A stretch of 64,000 nt of DNA from Segatella copri. GTDB taxonomy: Bacteria; Bacteroidota; Bacteroidia; Bacteroidales; Bacteroidaceae. The notes under the pieces are model-generated. The model was not told the DNA's origin. It did not search any database and saw only the letters and a list, made by a program, of their open reading frames with translations. The position numbers were made by a program, and so were the translations under genes. Numbering within the stretch: position 1 is the stretch's first letter; every line of letters begins with the position of its first letter. The stretch is taken from assembly GCF_009494395.1 (NCBI RefSeq), contig NZ_VZCB01000011.1:20326-84325 (forward strand), in the 5' to 3' direction. This document shows, in pieces, positions 43,078 to 52,289 of the stretch.

Positions 43078-44226
43078 ATGAAGTTAAGATTAATACATAC
43101 ATTATTTTTGTTGTGCATTTATCTAGGAATAAATGCGCAACAGAACATCTGTAATCATACATATCATATAGGAGACAAGATTGAGCGTCAGCAAGCCACC
43201 TTCAAACATTTTGACCAAAAAGGGGAAGGTGCTATTTGGGACTTGACTGACATCAATTTATCTGACAATGTCTCGTGGTTGACAATTACCTCCAATCCCC
43301 AAGATGAACATGGACTTATAATTAATGGACTCAATACTCGTTATTTTTGTCATCAAAACGAAACTGGCACATATTTGGATGGTTATGAGAACAACCAATC
43401 GAAAATTAGCTACAAACTAACAGACTTGATTGCTCCGCCTAATTTTGTACAGAACAGCATGACAACGGGGTATTTCAATGGATATGCCATATATTCAGAG
43501 TCAATATATTCTCGTATTTATGGAACATATGAATGCCAAGTTGATGGGCTCGGTACAATGTTACTACCATCAGGTGATACGATTACTGGTGTGACAAGGG
43601 TACATATCCAGAAACACACAGGACAACAATATCTCAAAAACATTGAGCATGCAAAGGCCTTACGCTTGTTAGTTGACAGTGTTAACATCTACACACATGA
43701 TAGCATCATACAACATCTTGCTGTGGATTCCAATCTGGTAGAAACAAACATATACAAATGGTATGCACAAGGGGAGTCTTATCCGATTTACGAAACCTTA
43801 GACTCTCATGTTAAGGGTAACAATATTGGATTTAAAGTAGCTTATTATTACTCTCCACAATCATTGAAAGACAATGAATACGAGAAATCAGGAGATATTT
43901 CTCAGAGAGAGAGAGCAAAAGCTACCTCCAATGGTCGTCCCAGTATTTCCAGACATGTATTTTCTAATGGTACATTTATAGATTATTCGGTAAACGTGAC
44001 TTCCGATGGTAATGTAAATGTTGTCATGTTCTGCTCTTCAAGAGCAAAGATAGATTGTAATATCCATACCATTGATGGCATGATGGTATGCCAACAAAGT
44101 TTTAAAGAATCCAGCAAGAAGACATACAACATCTGTCTTCCTTTATCGTCTCATTCACATGGCATCTACATACTCTACATTTCTGTTAACGGACAGCAAT
44201 TCTCAGAAAAGTTCATCTACAAGTAA
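43078..44226 (+). CDS. Secreted protein with type IX sorting domain
   Basis: 382 aa. Signal peptide MKLRLIHTLFLLCIYLGINA then QQ. The central region has no recognised domain. The last about 70 residues (NVNVVMFCSSRAKIDCNIHTI ... GIYILYISVNGQQFSEKFIYK) form a T9SS type A C-terminal domain, with the typical G-x-Y ... NG ... KF.. ending. It is therefore expected to cross the outer membrane through the SprA translocon encoded at 12666-20279 and to be attached to or released from the surface. It follows the RHS array on the same strand but is separated by 152 nt. Confidence 0.75.
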   Translation: MKLRLIHTLFLLCIYLGINAQQNICNHTYHIGDKIERQQATFKHFDQKGEGAIWDLTDINLSDNVSWLTITSNPQDEHGLIINGLNTRYFCHQNETGTYLDGYENNQSKISYKLTDLIAPPNFVQNSMTTGYFNGYAIYSESIYSRIYGTYECQVDGLGTMLLPSGDTITGVTRVHIQKHTGQQYLKNIEHAKALRLLVDSVNIYTHDSIIQHLAVDSNLVETNIYKWYAQGESYPIYETLDSHVKGNNIGFKVAYYYSPQSLKDNEYEKSGDISQRERAKATSNGRPSISRHVFSNGTFIDYSVNVTSDGNVNVVMFCSSRAKIDCNIHTIDGMMVCQQSFKESSKKTYNICLPLSSHSHGIYILYISVNGQQFSEKFIYK

Positions 44227-44311
44227 TCCACATATAAGTAGAAAAATACAAAGAATTATCGGAAAAACCGAAAATATTGCTTCAAAAGTGCTTTATATAG
44301 GAAAAAAGCAT

Positions 44312-44319
44312 TATCTTTG
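44312..44319 (+). promoter_or_regulatory. dxs operon promoter -7 element
   Basis: TATCTTTG followed by C, 23 nt before the dxs start; the leader must be very short. Confidence 0.65.
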
Positions 44320-44342
44320 CAGAAGATTTTCACAAAGAAAAC

Positions 44343-46235
44343 ATGGACAAGAACAAGTTTAGTCTATTAAGTAAAATAAAATACCCAGAAGATTTGCGAA
44401 AGTTGAGTATTGACCAGCTGCCGCAAGTTTGTAAAGAGTTAAGAGAAGACATTATCGACGAGGTTGCCGTAAATCCTGGTCATTTTGCCTCCTCTCTTGG
44501 TGTGGTTGAAATAACCGTAGCCCTACATTATATCTTCAACACCCCTTACGACCGTATCGTATGGGATGTAGGACATCAGGCTTACGGACATAAAATCCTG
44601 ACAGGTCGCCGCGACAACTTCTGTACCAACCGCAAATTGCACGGCATCCGTCCATTCCCTACTCCTTTAGAAAGCGAATACGATACCTTCGCCTGTGGAC
44701 ATGCGAGTAATTCCATTTCCGCTGCACTCGGTATGGCTGTTGCTGCAAGAGAAACTGGAGAAACCAACCGTAATATCGTTGCTGTCATCGGAGACGGTGC
44801 GATGAGTGGCGGACTGGCTTTCGAGGGTTTGAACAATGTTTCGAGCACCCCGAACGATATGCTCATCATCCTCAACGACAACGATATGAGTATCGACAGA
44901 GCCGTAGGTGGTATGGAGAAATACCTTCTCAATCTGGATACCAATGAAACTTACAACAGGCTCCGCTTCAAGGCTTCACAGTGGCTACACTCCAAAGGCT
45001 ATCTGAACGAAGAGCGCAAAAAGGGAATTCTACGTCTGAACAATGCGCTGAAGTCTGCATTGAGCCATCAGCAGAACATCTTCGAAGGAATGAACATCCG
45101 ATATTTCGGTCCGTTCGACGGTCACGATGTCAAGGAAGTGGCGAGAGTGCTGAAACAGCTCAAGCAGATGAAGGGTCCTAAGCTGCTGCATCTGCATACT
45201 ACCAAAGGCAAGGGTTATGAACCGGCAGAAAAGAGTGCTACCATCTGGCATGCGCCGGGCAAGTTCGACCCAGAAACAGGTGAGCGACTGATTAAGGATA
45301 CCAGCAACCAGCCGCCAAAATTCCAGGATGTCTTTGGCGAAACCTTGCTGGAACTGGCTCAAAAGAACCAAAAGATAGTAGGTGTGACTCCAGCCATGCC
45401 TACAGGATGCTCCATGAACATCATGATGAAGGCGATGCCTAACCGTACTTTCGATGTGGGTATTGCAGAGGGACATGCCGTCACTTTCTCTGGAGGTATG
45501 GCGAAAGATGGACTGATTCCTTTCTGCAACATCTACAGTTCGTTTGCACAGCGTGCCTACGACAACATCATCCATGATATGGCATTGCTCAATCTGCCAG
45601 TAGTTATCTGTCTGGACAGAGCGGGACTGGTAGGCGAAGATGGTCCTACCCATCACGGAGTCTTCGATATGGCAGCCCTCCGTCCGATACCGCATCTTAC
45701 CATCGCTTCTCCTATGAACGAACATGAGTTGCGCAACCTGATGTATTCTGCCCAACTACCAAACCAGGGCAGCTACGTAATCCGCTATCCAAGAGGAAAC
45801 GGTGTGCTGGTAGACTGGCGCAACCCGATGGAAGAAATCAAGACCGGTACCGGCAGAAAACTAAAGGATGGAAAGGACGTGGCTGTACTCACCATCGGTC
45901 CTATCGGAAATGATGCTGCCAAGGCAATCGCCGAAGTAGAAACAGAAACAGGCATGAGCGTTGCCCACTACGATATGCGCTTTCTGAAACCTCTCGACGA
46001 AGACATATTAAAAGAGGTGGGAGAAAAGTTCAGCCGCATCGTTACCATCGAAGATGGAGTAAGGATGGGCGGAATGGGTTCTGCCGTACTCGAATGGATG
46101 AACGATCACGACTATCAGCCTCACATCACCCGAATGGGAATACCAGATACCTTCGTGGAACATGGTACTGTGGCAGAACTGAGAGAAATCGTGCATCTGG
46201 ATAAAGATTCAATCAAAGAAGCAATAAAGAAATGA
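44343..46235 (+). CDS. dxs: 1-deoxy-D-xylulose-5-phosphate synthase
   Basis: 630 aa, the normal size. A thiamine-diphosphate enzyme that condenses pyruvate and glyceraldehyde-3-phosphate at the start of the MEP isoprenoid pathway. ThDP/Mg site [16 protein letters not shown]; phosphate contacts [13 protein letters not shown]; transketolase pyrimidine domain with [17 protein letters not shown]. The stop overlaps trkA by ATGA, so the three genes dxs-trkA-trkH probably form one operon. Confidence 0.96.
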   Translation: MDKNKFSLLSKIKYPEDLRKLSIDQLPQVCKELREDIIDEVAVNPGHFASSLGVVEITVALHYIFNTPYDRIVWDVGHQAYGHKILTGRRDNFCTNRKLHGIRPFPTPLESEYDTFACGHASNSISAALGMAVAARETGETNRNIVAVIGDGAMSGGLAFEGLNNVSSTPNDMLIILNDNDMSIDRAVGGMEKYLLNLDTNETYNRLRFKASQWLHSKGYLNEERKKGILRLNNALKSALSHQQNIFEGMNIRYFGPFDGHDVKEVARVLKQLKQMKGPKLLHLHTTKGKGYEPAEKSATIWHAPGKFDPETGERLIKDTSNQPPKFQDVFGETLLELAQKNQKIVGVTPAMPTGCSMNIMMKAMPNRTFDVGIAEGHAVTFSGGMAKDGLIPFCNIYSSFAQRAYDNIIHDMALLNLPVVICLDRAGLVGEDGPTHHGVFDMAALRPIPHLTIASPMNEHELRNLMYSAQLPNQGSYVIRYPRGNGVLVDWRNPMEEIKTGTGRKLKDGKDVAVLTIGPIGNDAAKAIAEVETETGMSVAHYDMRFLKPLDEDILKEVGEKFSRIVTIEDGVRMGGMGSAVLEWMNDHDYQPHITRMGIPDTFVEHGTVAELREIVHLDKDSIKEAIKK

Positions 46236-47575
46236 AGATTATCATAGCTGGCGCATACGCCATAGGTACACACTTGGCGAGACTGCTGTCTCGCAGCAAT
46301 GAAGAAATCACGCTCATCGACGAAAGCGAAGAGCGACTGGCAAGCATCGGCTCAGACTGTGACCTGCTCACGATGGTAGGAAAGCCTACCAGTCTGAAGA
46401 TCCTGCGTGATGCAGGAGCCGACAGTGCAGACCTTTTCATTGCTGTCACCCCAATAGAGAGTACCAATATCACAGCTAGCATCCTAGCCAAGAACCTGGG
46501 TGCCAAGCGTACGGTAGCCCGTGTTGACAATCCGGAATACATGGAGCCACAAGCACAGGAATTCTTCAAGAAGCTGGGCATCAGCAAGCTCATCTATCCT
46601 GAGATGCTGGCTGCTGTAGATATCAATAACGGTCTGAAAATGAGTTGGGTTCGCCAGCGTTGGGATGTACACGACGGAGCGCTCGTCATGCTCGGCATCA
46701 AGTTGCGCGAAGGATGTGAAATCCTCAACGAACCGCTCAAGAACATCAGTGGTCCTAACGACCCATACCACGTGGTAGCCATCAAGCGAGGCAGCGATAC
46801 CATCATCCCTGGTGGTAACGATGAACTGAAACTCTACGACCTCGCCTACTTCATGACTACCCGCAACTATATTCCCTACATCCGCAAGATTGTGGGCAAG
46901 GAACATTATGTAGACGTGAAGAACGTGATGATCATGGGTGGCGGACGAACTGCCGTAAGAGCCGTCAAGAAGATGCCGGAATACATGGAGTGCAAAATCA
47001 TCGAGAAGGATGAGAACCGCTGCGAATATCTCAACGACATTCTGGACGAGAACAAGACCCTGATCATTCATGGTGATGGACGAGACATTCCGTTGCTCAC
47101 CGAAGAAGGAATCAGAAGCACCCAGGCATTCGTTGCCTTGACCGGCAATGCAGAAACCAATATTCTGGCTTGTCTTACTGCCAAGAGAATGGGTGTGCGC
47201 AAGACGGTTGCTGCCGTAGAGAACGTAGACTATGTAAGCATGGCAGAAAGTCTTGACATCGGTACCATCATCAACAAGAAGATGATTGCTGCCAGCTACA
47301 TCTATCAGATGATGCTGGATGCCGACGTGATGAACGTGCGCTTCCTGATGAATGCCAATGCCGATGTAGCTGAGTTCATCGCCAAAGAAGGTTCCAAGGT
47401 TACCAAGAAAGCGGTGAAAGACCTCGGTATGCCTATCGGTGTAACCATTGGTGGACTGGTACGCAAGGGCGAAGGTATGCTCGTTTCGGGTAATACCCAG
47501 ATAGAACCAGGCGATTCGGTGATGGTATTCTGCCATAACATCAATATGAAGAAAATAGAGAAGTACTTTGTGTAA
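46232..47575 (+). CDS. trkA: Trk potassium uptake regulatory protein TrkA
   Basis: 447 aa with two RCK modules, each an NAD-binding fold plus TrkA-C domain. The first begins [19 protein letters not shown] (GxYxIG instead of the usual GxGxxG), the second [17 protein letters not shown]. It gates the TrkH channel on the cytoplasmic face in response to nucleotides. It overlaps dxs by 4 bp and is followed by trkH after 41 nt. Confidence 0.93.
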   Translation: MKIIIAGAYAIGTHLARLLSRSNEEITLIDESEERLASIGSDCDLLTMVGKPTSLKILRDAGADSADLFIAVTPIESTNITASILAKNLGAKRTVARVDNPEYMEPQAQEFFKKLGISKLIYPEMLAAVDINNGLKMSWVRQRWDVHDGALVMLGIKLREGCEILNEPLKNISGPNDPYHVVAIKRGSDTIIPGGNDELKLYDLAYFMTTRNYIPYIRKIVGKEHYVDVKNVMIMGGGRTAVRAVKKMPEYMECKIIEKDENRCEYLNDILDENKTLIIHGDGRDIPLLTEEGIRSTQAFVALTGNAETNILACLTAKRMGVRKTVAAVENVDYVSMAESLDIGTIINKKMIAASYIYQMMLDADVMNVRFLMNANADVAEFIAKEGSKVTKKAVKDLGMPIGVTIGGLVRKGEGMLVSGNTQIEPGDSVMVFCHNINMKKIEKYFV

Positions 47576-47616
47576 TCAGCACACAAAGAACGATGATACA
47601 AAAGAGAATCAGATAA

Positions 47617-49074
47617 ATGATAAATAGTAAACTGATATACAAGATCTTGGGGCAACTGCTTTTCATCGAGGCATTCCTGCTCTTCATCAGTCTGCTGGTA
47701 GCCTATTACTATCAGCAGGACGATATCTTCGCCTTCATTGTGGCGACACTCATCACCATCGGAGGCGGACTTATCCTGAAATGGAAGGGCCATGGAGCCG
47801 ACAACTCGATGTCGCGCCGTGATGCTTACCTCGTGGTTTCGCTCTCATGGATTATCTTCAGTCTCTTCGGCACCCTGCCTTTCATGGTCAGCGGTTACAT
47901 CAATAACTTTACGGATGCCTACTTCGAGACAATGTCGGGATTCACCACCACGGGTGCCACCATTCTTGACGATGTAGAATGCGTCCCGCACGGATTGCTG
48001 TTCTGGCGATCGCTCACCCAATGGATAGGCGGTTTGGGAATCGTGTTCTTCACCATCGCCCTGCTGCCATCACTTGTAGGAGGACAGACCAAGGTGTTTG
48101 CCGCCGAGGCTACGGGTCCTATCAAGACCAAGCTTCATCCCCGTCTTTCCACTTCGGCAAAATGGATATGGAGTATCTATCTGATGCTCACCATCGCCTG
48201 CATCGTATCCTACTATGTGGCGGGAATGAATCTCTTCGACAGTTTCAACTATGCGATGAGCACGACGGCAACGGGTGGTTTCGCTACCCACAACAGCAGT
48301 ACCGAGTTCTTCCATTCACCAGCGCTGGAATACATCTGTACGTTCTTCTGCTTCCTGTCGGGTGTGAACTTCACCCTGCTTTATGCAGCAGTCATCAAGT
48401 TCAAGATTAAGGATCTGTTCAAGAACTCGGAATTCAAGTTTTATGCATTCCTGGTTGCGGCATTCACGGCTTTCATCATGGTAGAGCTGATGGCGATGCG
48501 CAATTATGATGTGGAACATGCCTTCCGCAGTGCCATCTTCCAGGTGGTATCCTTCATCACCACCACCGGATTGTTTAACGACGATGCAGCCGTGTGGCCT
48601 CATGTAACCTGGGTAATATTGGCAGCCTGCATGTTCTTCGGAGCCTGCTCGGGCAGTACGAGTGGAGGTTTGAAGTGTATCCGCGGCGTGATGCTGGTGA
48701 GAATGGTGAAGAATGAATTCCGCCAGATTCTGCATCCTAACGCCGTACTTCCATTGAAGATTGATGGCGTGAACGTTCCGATGCAGAAACGAGTCACCTT
48801 GCTCGCCTTCCTCACCACCTATCTCATCATCTGCCTGGTCATCTCCTTCACGATGATAGCCATGGGCATCGACAATACCAATGCCATCACCATCACCCTG
48901 AGCTGTGTGGGCAATGTGGGACCTACCTTGGGTACGGAGATTGGTCCGACGATGTCGTGGAGCGAACTGCCGGATGTGGCAAAATGGTTCTGCTCGCTGA
49001 TGATGCTCATCGGACGTCTGGAGATATTCAGCGTACTGGTAATCTTTACTCCAGCCTTCTGGAGAGAGAACTAG
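47617..49074 (+). CDS. trkH: Trk potassium uptake protein TrkH
   Basis: A 485-aa integral membrane protein of the SKT family with four pore-loop repeats. Typical filter stretches are seen: ETMSGFTTTGATIL, MSTTATGGFATHN, SFITTTGLFNDD and CVGNVGPTLGTEIG. TQWIGGLGIVFF is the conserved segment after the first pore. It forms the K+ channel with TrkA on the inner membrane. Third gene of the dxs-trkA-trkH unit. Confidence 0.95.
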   Translation: MINSKLIYKILGQLLFIEAFLLFISLLVAYYYQQDDIFAFIVATLITIGGGLILKWKGHGADNSMSRRDAYLVVSLSWIIFSLFGTLPFMVSGYINNFTDAYFETMSGFTTTGATILDDVECVPHGLLFWRSLTQWIGGLGIVFFTIALLPSLVGGQTKVFAAEATGPIKTKLHPRLSTSAKWIWSIYLMLTIACIVSYYVAGMNLFDSFNYAMSTTATGGFATHNSSTEFFHSPALEYICTFFCFLSGVNFTLLYAAVIKFKIKDLFKNSEFKFYAFLVAAFTAFIMVELMAMRNYDVEHAFRSAIFQVVSFITTTGLFNDDAAVWPHVTWVILAACMFFGACSGSTSGGLKCIRGVMLVRMVKNEFRQILHPNAVLPLKIDGVNVPMQKRVTLLAFLTTYLIICLVISFTMIAMGIDNTNAITITLSCVGNVGPTLGTEIGPTMSWSELPDVAKWFCSLMMLIGRLEIFSVLVIFTPAFWREN

Positions 49075-49146
49075 AGTTCAAGTGAAGAACGAAGAACGAA
49101 GAGTTCTATAACAATATAACATTTTATCAACTAATTCCATAAAGTT

Positions 49147-50109
49147 ATGAAACCATTAAAATTTGAACCACTATTGAAGTCCACCATCTGGGGTGGAAAC
49201 AAGATTATCGCCTTCAAGCATCTTGACATCAAACAGGAGAAAGTTGGCGAGAGTTGGGAAATCTCAGGTGTTCCTGGCAACGAGAGCATCGTAGCCGACG
49301 GCGAAATGAAGGGCAAGAAACTCAATGAGGTAGTTGCTGAGTTGAAGGAGAACTTCCTCGGTGCAGAGAACTACAAGCGTTTTGGCAACGAGTTTCCATT
49401 GCTTATCAAGTTTATCGATGCCAATACCGACCTTTCTATCCAGGTACATCCTAATGACGAAATTGCCAAGAAGCAAGGCAAGGAACGCGGCAAGACCGAG
49501 ATGTGGTATGCGCTGCCAAGCGAGCCAGATGCCAAGCTCTACAACGGCTTGAAGATGCAGATTACTCCTGAGCAGTACAAGGAGATGGTGGAGAATGATA
49601 CCATCACCGATGCTCTGGCTCAGTATAACGTGAAGGAAGACGACTGCTTCTTTATCCCAGCCGGCAGAATCCATGCCATCGGAACAGGCTGTTTCGTTGC
49701 AGAGATTCAGCAGACCAGCGATGTAACCTATCGCATCTACGACTTCAAGCGCAAGGACAAGGATGGCAACTATCGCCAGCTCCACACCAAGGAGGCTGCC
49801 GAGTGCATCGACTACACCGTATTGCCAGACTATCGCCAGAACTACACTCCTGCCAAGAACCAGGGTGTTAGCATGGTACAGTGCCCTTACTTCACCACAG
49901 CCGTTTATGATCTCGATGAACCTATGACTTTGGATTATTCAGAACTGGACAGCTTCGTGATTCTGATAGGTCTGAAGGGTGAGGCTAAGATTACCGACAA
50001 CGAGGGTAACGAGATTACGCTCCAGGGCGGCGAGAGCATCGTAGTTCCTGCCTCTACCCAGACCTTGAAGGTAGAAGGAACCTTGAAGTTCCTGGAGACA
50101 TACGTATAA
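49147..50109 (+). CDS. manA: Class I mannose-6-phosphate isomerase
   Basis: 320 aa, the short bacterial type. It interconverts mannose-6-phosphate and fructose-6-phosphate with one zinc ion. Signature LSIQVHPND (His101 and the preceding Gln as zinc ligands), GKTEMWYAL with the ligand glutamate, and IPAGRIHAIGTGC with the second histidine. The C-terminal cupin (GEAKITDNEGNEITLQGGES) completes it. Separate from the trk genes by 72 nt. Confidence 0.94.
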   Translation: MKPLKFEPLLKSTIWGGNKIIAFKHLDIKQEKVGESWEISGVPGNESIVADGEMKGKKLNEVVAELKENFLGAENYKRFGNEFPLLIKFIDANTDLSIQVHPNDEIAKKQGKERGKTEMWYALPSEPDAKLYNGLKMQITPEQYKEMVENDTITDALAQYNVKEDDCFFIPAGRIHAIGTGCFVAEIQQTSDVTYRIYDFKRKDKDGNYRQLHTKEAAECIDYTVLPDYRQNYTPAKNQGVSMVQCPYFTTAVYDLDEPMTLDYSELDSFVILIGLKGEAKITDNEGNEITLQGGESIVVPASTQTLKVEGTLKFLETYV

Positions 50110-50111
50110 AT

Positions 50112-50216
50112 TTAAAAGTAAAAAAGTAAAAAGGTAAAAAGAGCCTGGCGGAATGTCATCTGCCTGCTTTCTTTTTACCTTTTTACCCTTTTACCTTTTT
50201 ACTTTTTTACCTTTCT
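50112..50216. terminator. Long palindromic terminator between manA and the DUF4435 gene
   Basis: Tandem words AGTAAAAAAGTAAAAAGG on the left and CCTTTTTACCCTTTTACC plus CTTTTTACTTTTTTACC on the right are inverted, giving a long imperfect hairpin with AAAGCAG/CTGC-like centre. It separates two converging genes. Confidence 0.65.
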
Positions 50217-51205
50217 AAAAATCTTTCCACGTCCCTCTGAATCTTCTGGAATTCCGGAGAGAACTGGTAGAAGGTGTTCTTCTTCATCATCATTTTCACC
50301 TTGCCCAGACTGTTCTCATAGCATGCCATCTCGGTGCGTGCCTGTTCGGAATGAACCGCCCTGGCACGGATTTCATTCTCCCTGACATTGCGCAGCGTAT
50401 CGCAGACGCTCTGCACCAAAGGGCAAACCACCAGGTCGAAAAGATGATGCCCCTGTATATATAAATAGGTGTTATGCTCGTTTACCCCCAGATTATTCAG
50501 ATACTGGATCATATCCGGCAGCTCATCCTTGAACGTCTTGAAGCGACGCTCCAGCTGGAAAAGCTTCGCCCTCACCTTCTTGGCAAGATAATTGATAGCC
50601 TGCTGAGGGTCCTGGATTCTGACTGATGGCAATACGATGACCTTATCGAACTCTGCCATATCAAAATGCATCGACATCTTGCGATGACGGATATAGAAGA
50701 GAAGATGCCACACGAAGAGCGGCCATATCGTACGGGAATAAGCCTCCATGAATCTTTCGAAATCGAAGATATGGGTATCGTTCAACGTCACCATCACGCA
50801 GGTTTCGTGCAATCCCTTGGAGTAACACTGGAAATTCTCGATGGCATAAGCGTAGGTATGGAAGATATAGGGATTCTCCAGCATCTGCTGCGAGGCTTCG
50901 GTAGAACCCTGCCTCAGGAAATCATAGTCGGCATCCACGCAGGCTATCATATCCCTTCCCACCCCCTTGAGCATATTCACGATAGCCGCCTTCTTGCCAC
51001 GGTCGAGATGGTTGTTGCGGGTAGGAAGCAGGATTTCGAAATAGCGCGTCTCATCCTCATACTTTCCCAATACCGAACGCCAGAAGAAGACATCATCGTA
51101 GCTTTCGACGTAAGCCACTATCTTGCGCCGAGCCTTCTTCGAGGTCATCTTGTTGGCGGCCTCGAAGTAGAGGGAATTGATATTATCGGTTAAACGTTTA
51201 GCCAT
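50207..51205 (-). CDS. DUF4435 protein with TOPRIM-like active site (AriB-like)
   Basis: 332 aa from the ATG at 51205 (the frame extends 13 codons upstream into AT-rich non-coding repeats). The TOPRIM/DUF4435 motif is intact: Glu34 in YVESYDDVFFW and the acidic cluster Asp91-x-Asp93-x-Asp95 in CVDADYDF. DUF4435 proteins are best known as AriB, the nuclease effector of the PARIS anti-phage system, where they pair with an ABC-type ATPase. Exactly such an ATPase gene lies 89 nt upstream on the same strand. The rest of the protein (residues 120-332) is helical and unfamiliar. Confidence 0.75.
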   Translation of the reverse strand: MAKRLTDNINSLYFEAANKMTSKKARRKIVAYVESYDDVFFWRSVLGKYEDETRYFEILLPTRNNHLDRGKKAAIVNMLKGVGRDMIACVDADYDFLRQGSTEASQQMLENPYIFHTYAYAIENFQCYSKGLHETCVMVTLNDTHIFDFERFMEAYSRTIWPLFVWHLLFYIRHRKMSMHFDMAEFDKVIVLPSVRIQDPQQAINYLAKKVRAKLFQLERRFKTFKDELPDMIQYLNNLGVNEHNTYLYIQGHHLFDLVVCPLVQSVCDTLRNVRENEIRARAVHSEQARTEMACYENSLGKVKMMMKKNTFYQFSPEFQKIQRDVERFLER

Positions 51206-51218
51206 AATACTTTTAATC

Positions 51219-51294
51219 AATAATTTATAATGTATAATGTACAATGCCCCATTCTACCATTATACATTATACATTATTAATTGTACATTATTAA
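51219..51294. repeat. Inverted AT-rich repeats between the ATPase and DUF4435 genes
   Basis: TTATAATGTATAATG (51228 region) is inverted as CATTATACATTATA at about 51259-51273, and similar words ATTAATTGTACATTATTAATTA follow. The block could form a hairpin between the two cotranscribed genes and may set their relative expression. Confidence 0.6.
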
Positions 51295-52113
51295 TTACGA
51301 AATCGTGATATCGTTCACATCCGTCACCCTATCTGTCCATCCGTCCATGACCACAGCAGGACTGTGGGTGGTCATGATGATCTGGATATTCGGATTCAGT
51401 TTCAATACCAGTCCGATGAGCTGCTTCTGCCATTCGAAGTGAAGGCTGATTTCAGGCTCATCCATAAAGAGGACGTATGACTGGTTATCTTCCACCAATA
51501 CAGTTAGGAGGATGGCGAGAATCTGCTTCTCACCAGCCGAGAGCTGATAAGGCGAGAGCTGCTCACCTATCTGGTTGAAACGGATTTCGTTGGCAGTACG
51601 GATGATGGTCTTGCCGGTATCCTTGAAAAGACCATCTACGATATCCTGGAACATTCTCTTCGGTTCGCTCAGTTGCTGAGCCTTGAAGGCAGCATCCGGT
51701 TCGCCACTCTGAAGCACGGCGATGATGCGGTTGCCGATGTTCACCTGATAATCCAGATACTTGCGCTGCAGCTGGAAGAGCTGCCAGTCGAGTTCGGTAA
51801 CCAGGGTAAGGTCTATCTTGTTGATCATCTCTGCATTCATCAATGGTCGGTCTACCGATCGGATTACATCATAGCGAATCCACTTAGCCTCCTCCGGCTC
51901 CACCTTCAGATGCACGCCCTTGATCATGTGACTAGGAAATTCACCGCCAGCCGCCAGACCCTTTACCACCTTATTTAATATAGTACTCTTGCCCACGCCG
52001 TTTACACCACTCAGGATATTGACACGGCGGTCGAGGTTCCAAAGAATATGTTTGGTACCGCTCCATAGAGATTCTATCTCTATCTGTTTGATATAATCAG
52101 CATATTTCTGCAT
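51295..52113 (-). CDS. ABC-type AAA ATPase (AriA-like / AAA_21)
   Basis: 272 aa. Walker A GVNGVGKST (36-44), ABC signature LSAGEKQ (191-197), Walker B LFMDEPE with Asp218/Glu219, and switch histidine TTHSP (His250). A soluble SMC/RecF-type ATPase, not a transporter subunit. Paired with the DUF4435/TOPRIM gene downstream it matches the gene content of PARIS. It is shorter than typical AriA proteins, so it may be a divergent or minimal version, or a core gene pair of another role. A good ribosome-binding site AGGAGA (minus, 52122-52127) precedes the start. Confidence 0.78.
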   Translation of the reverse strand: MQKYADYIKQIEIESLWSGTKHILWNLDRRVNILSGVNGVGKSTILNKVVKGLAAGGEFPSHMIKGVHLKVEPEEAKWIRYDVIRSVDRPLMNAEMINKIDLTLVTELDWQLFQLQRKYLDYQVNIGNRIIAVLQSGEPDAAFKAQQLSEPKRMFQDIVDGLFKDTGKTIIRTANEIRFNQIGEQLSPYQLSAGEKQILAILLTVLVEDNQSYVLFMDEPEISLHFEWQKQLIGLVLKLNPNIQIIMTTHSPAVVMDGWTDRVTDVNDITIS

Positions 52114-52202
52114 AAGAATAATCTCCTATCTTTAATAGTCAAGAACGGAAAAAGACTATTGTCTTAACTTCTTAACTCCTTTAACTTCCAAAAAATATAC
52201 CG

Positions 52203-52210
52203 CAAATATA
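52203..52210 (-). promoter_or_regulatory. -7 element for the ATPase-DUF4435 pair
   Basis: TATATTTG followed by C on the minus strand. It stands back to back with the eamA promoter at 52232-52239, so the two upstream regions overlap. Confidence 0.55.
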
Positions 52211-52231
52211 GCAAAATTCCTCGAATTTTTG

Positions 52232-52239
52232 TACCTTTG
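52232..52239 (+). promoter_or_regulatory. -7 element for the EamA transporter gene
   Basis: TACCTTTG followed by C, 50 nt before the start codon. Confidence 0.65.
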
Positions 52240-52289
52240 CACCCGATTTTATTCAAAATAAAGAAGATTTAAATAGAAATAAGGAAAAA

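Noticed and set aside
46484..47536. Minus-strand frame of 350 codons opposite trkA
   Set aside because: trkA is unambiguous; the antisense frame has no recognisable domain.
50207..52113. ATPase gene as an ABC transporter subunit
   Set aside because: No permease gene or membrane segments are adjacent, and the partner is a DUF4435/TOPRIM protein.
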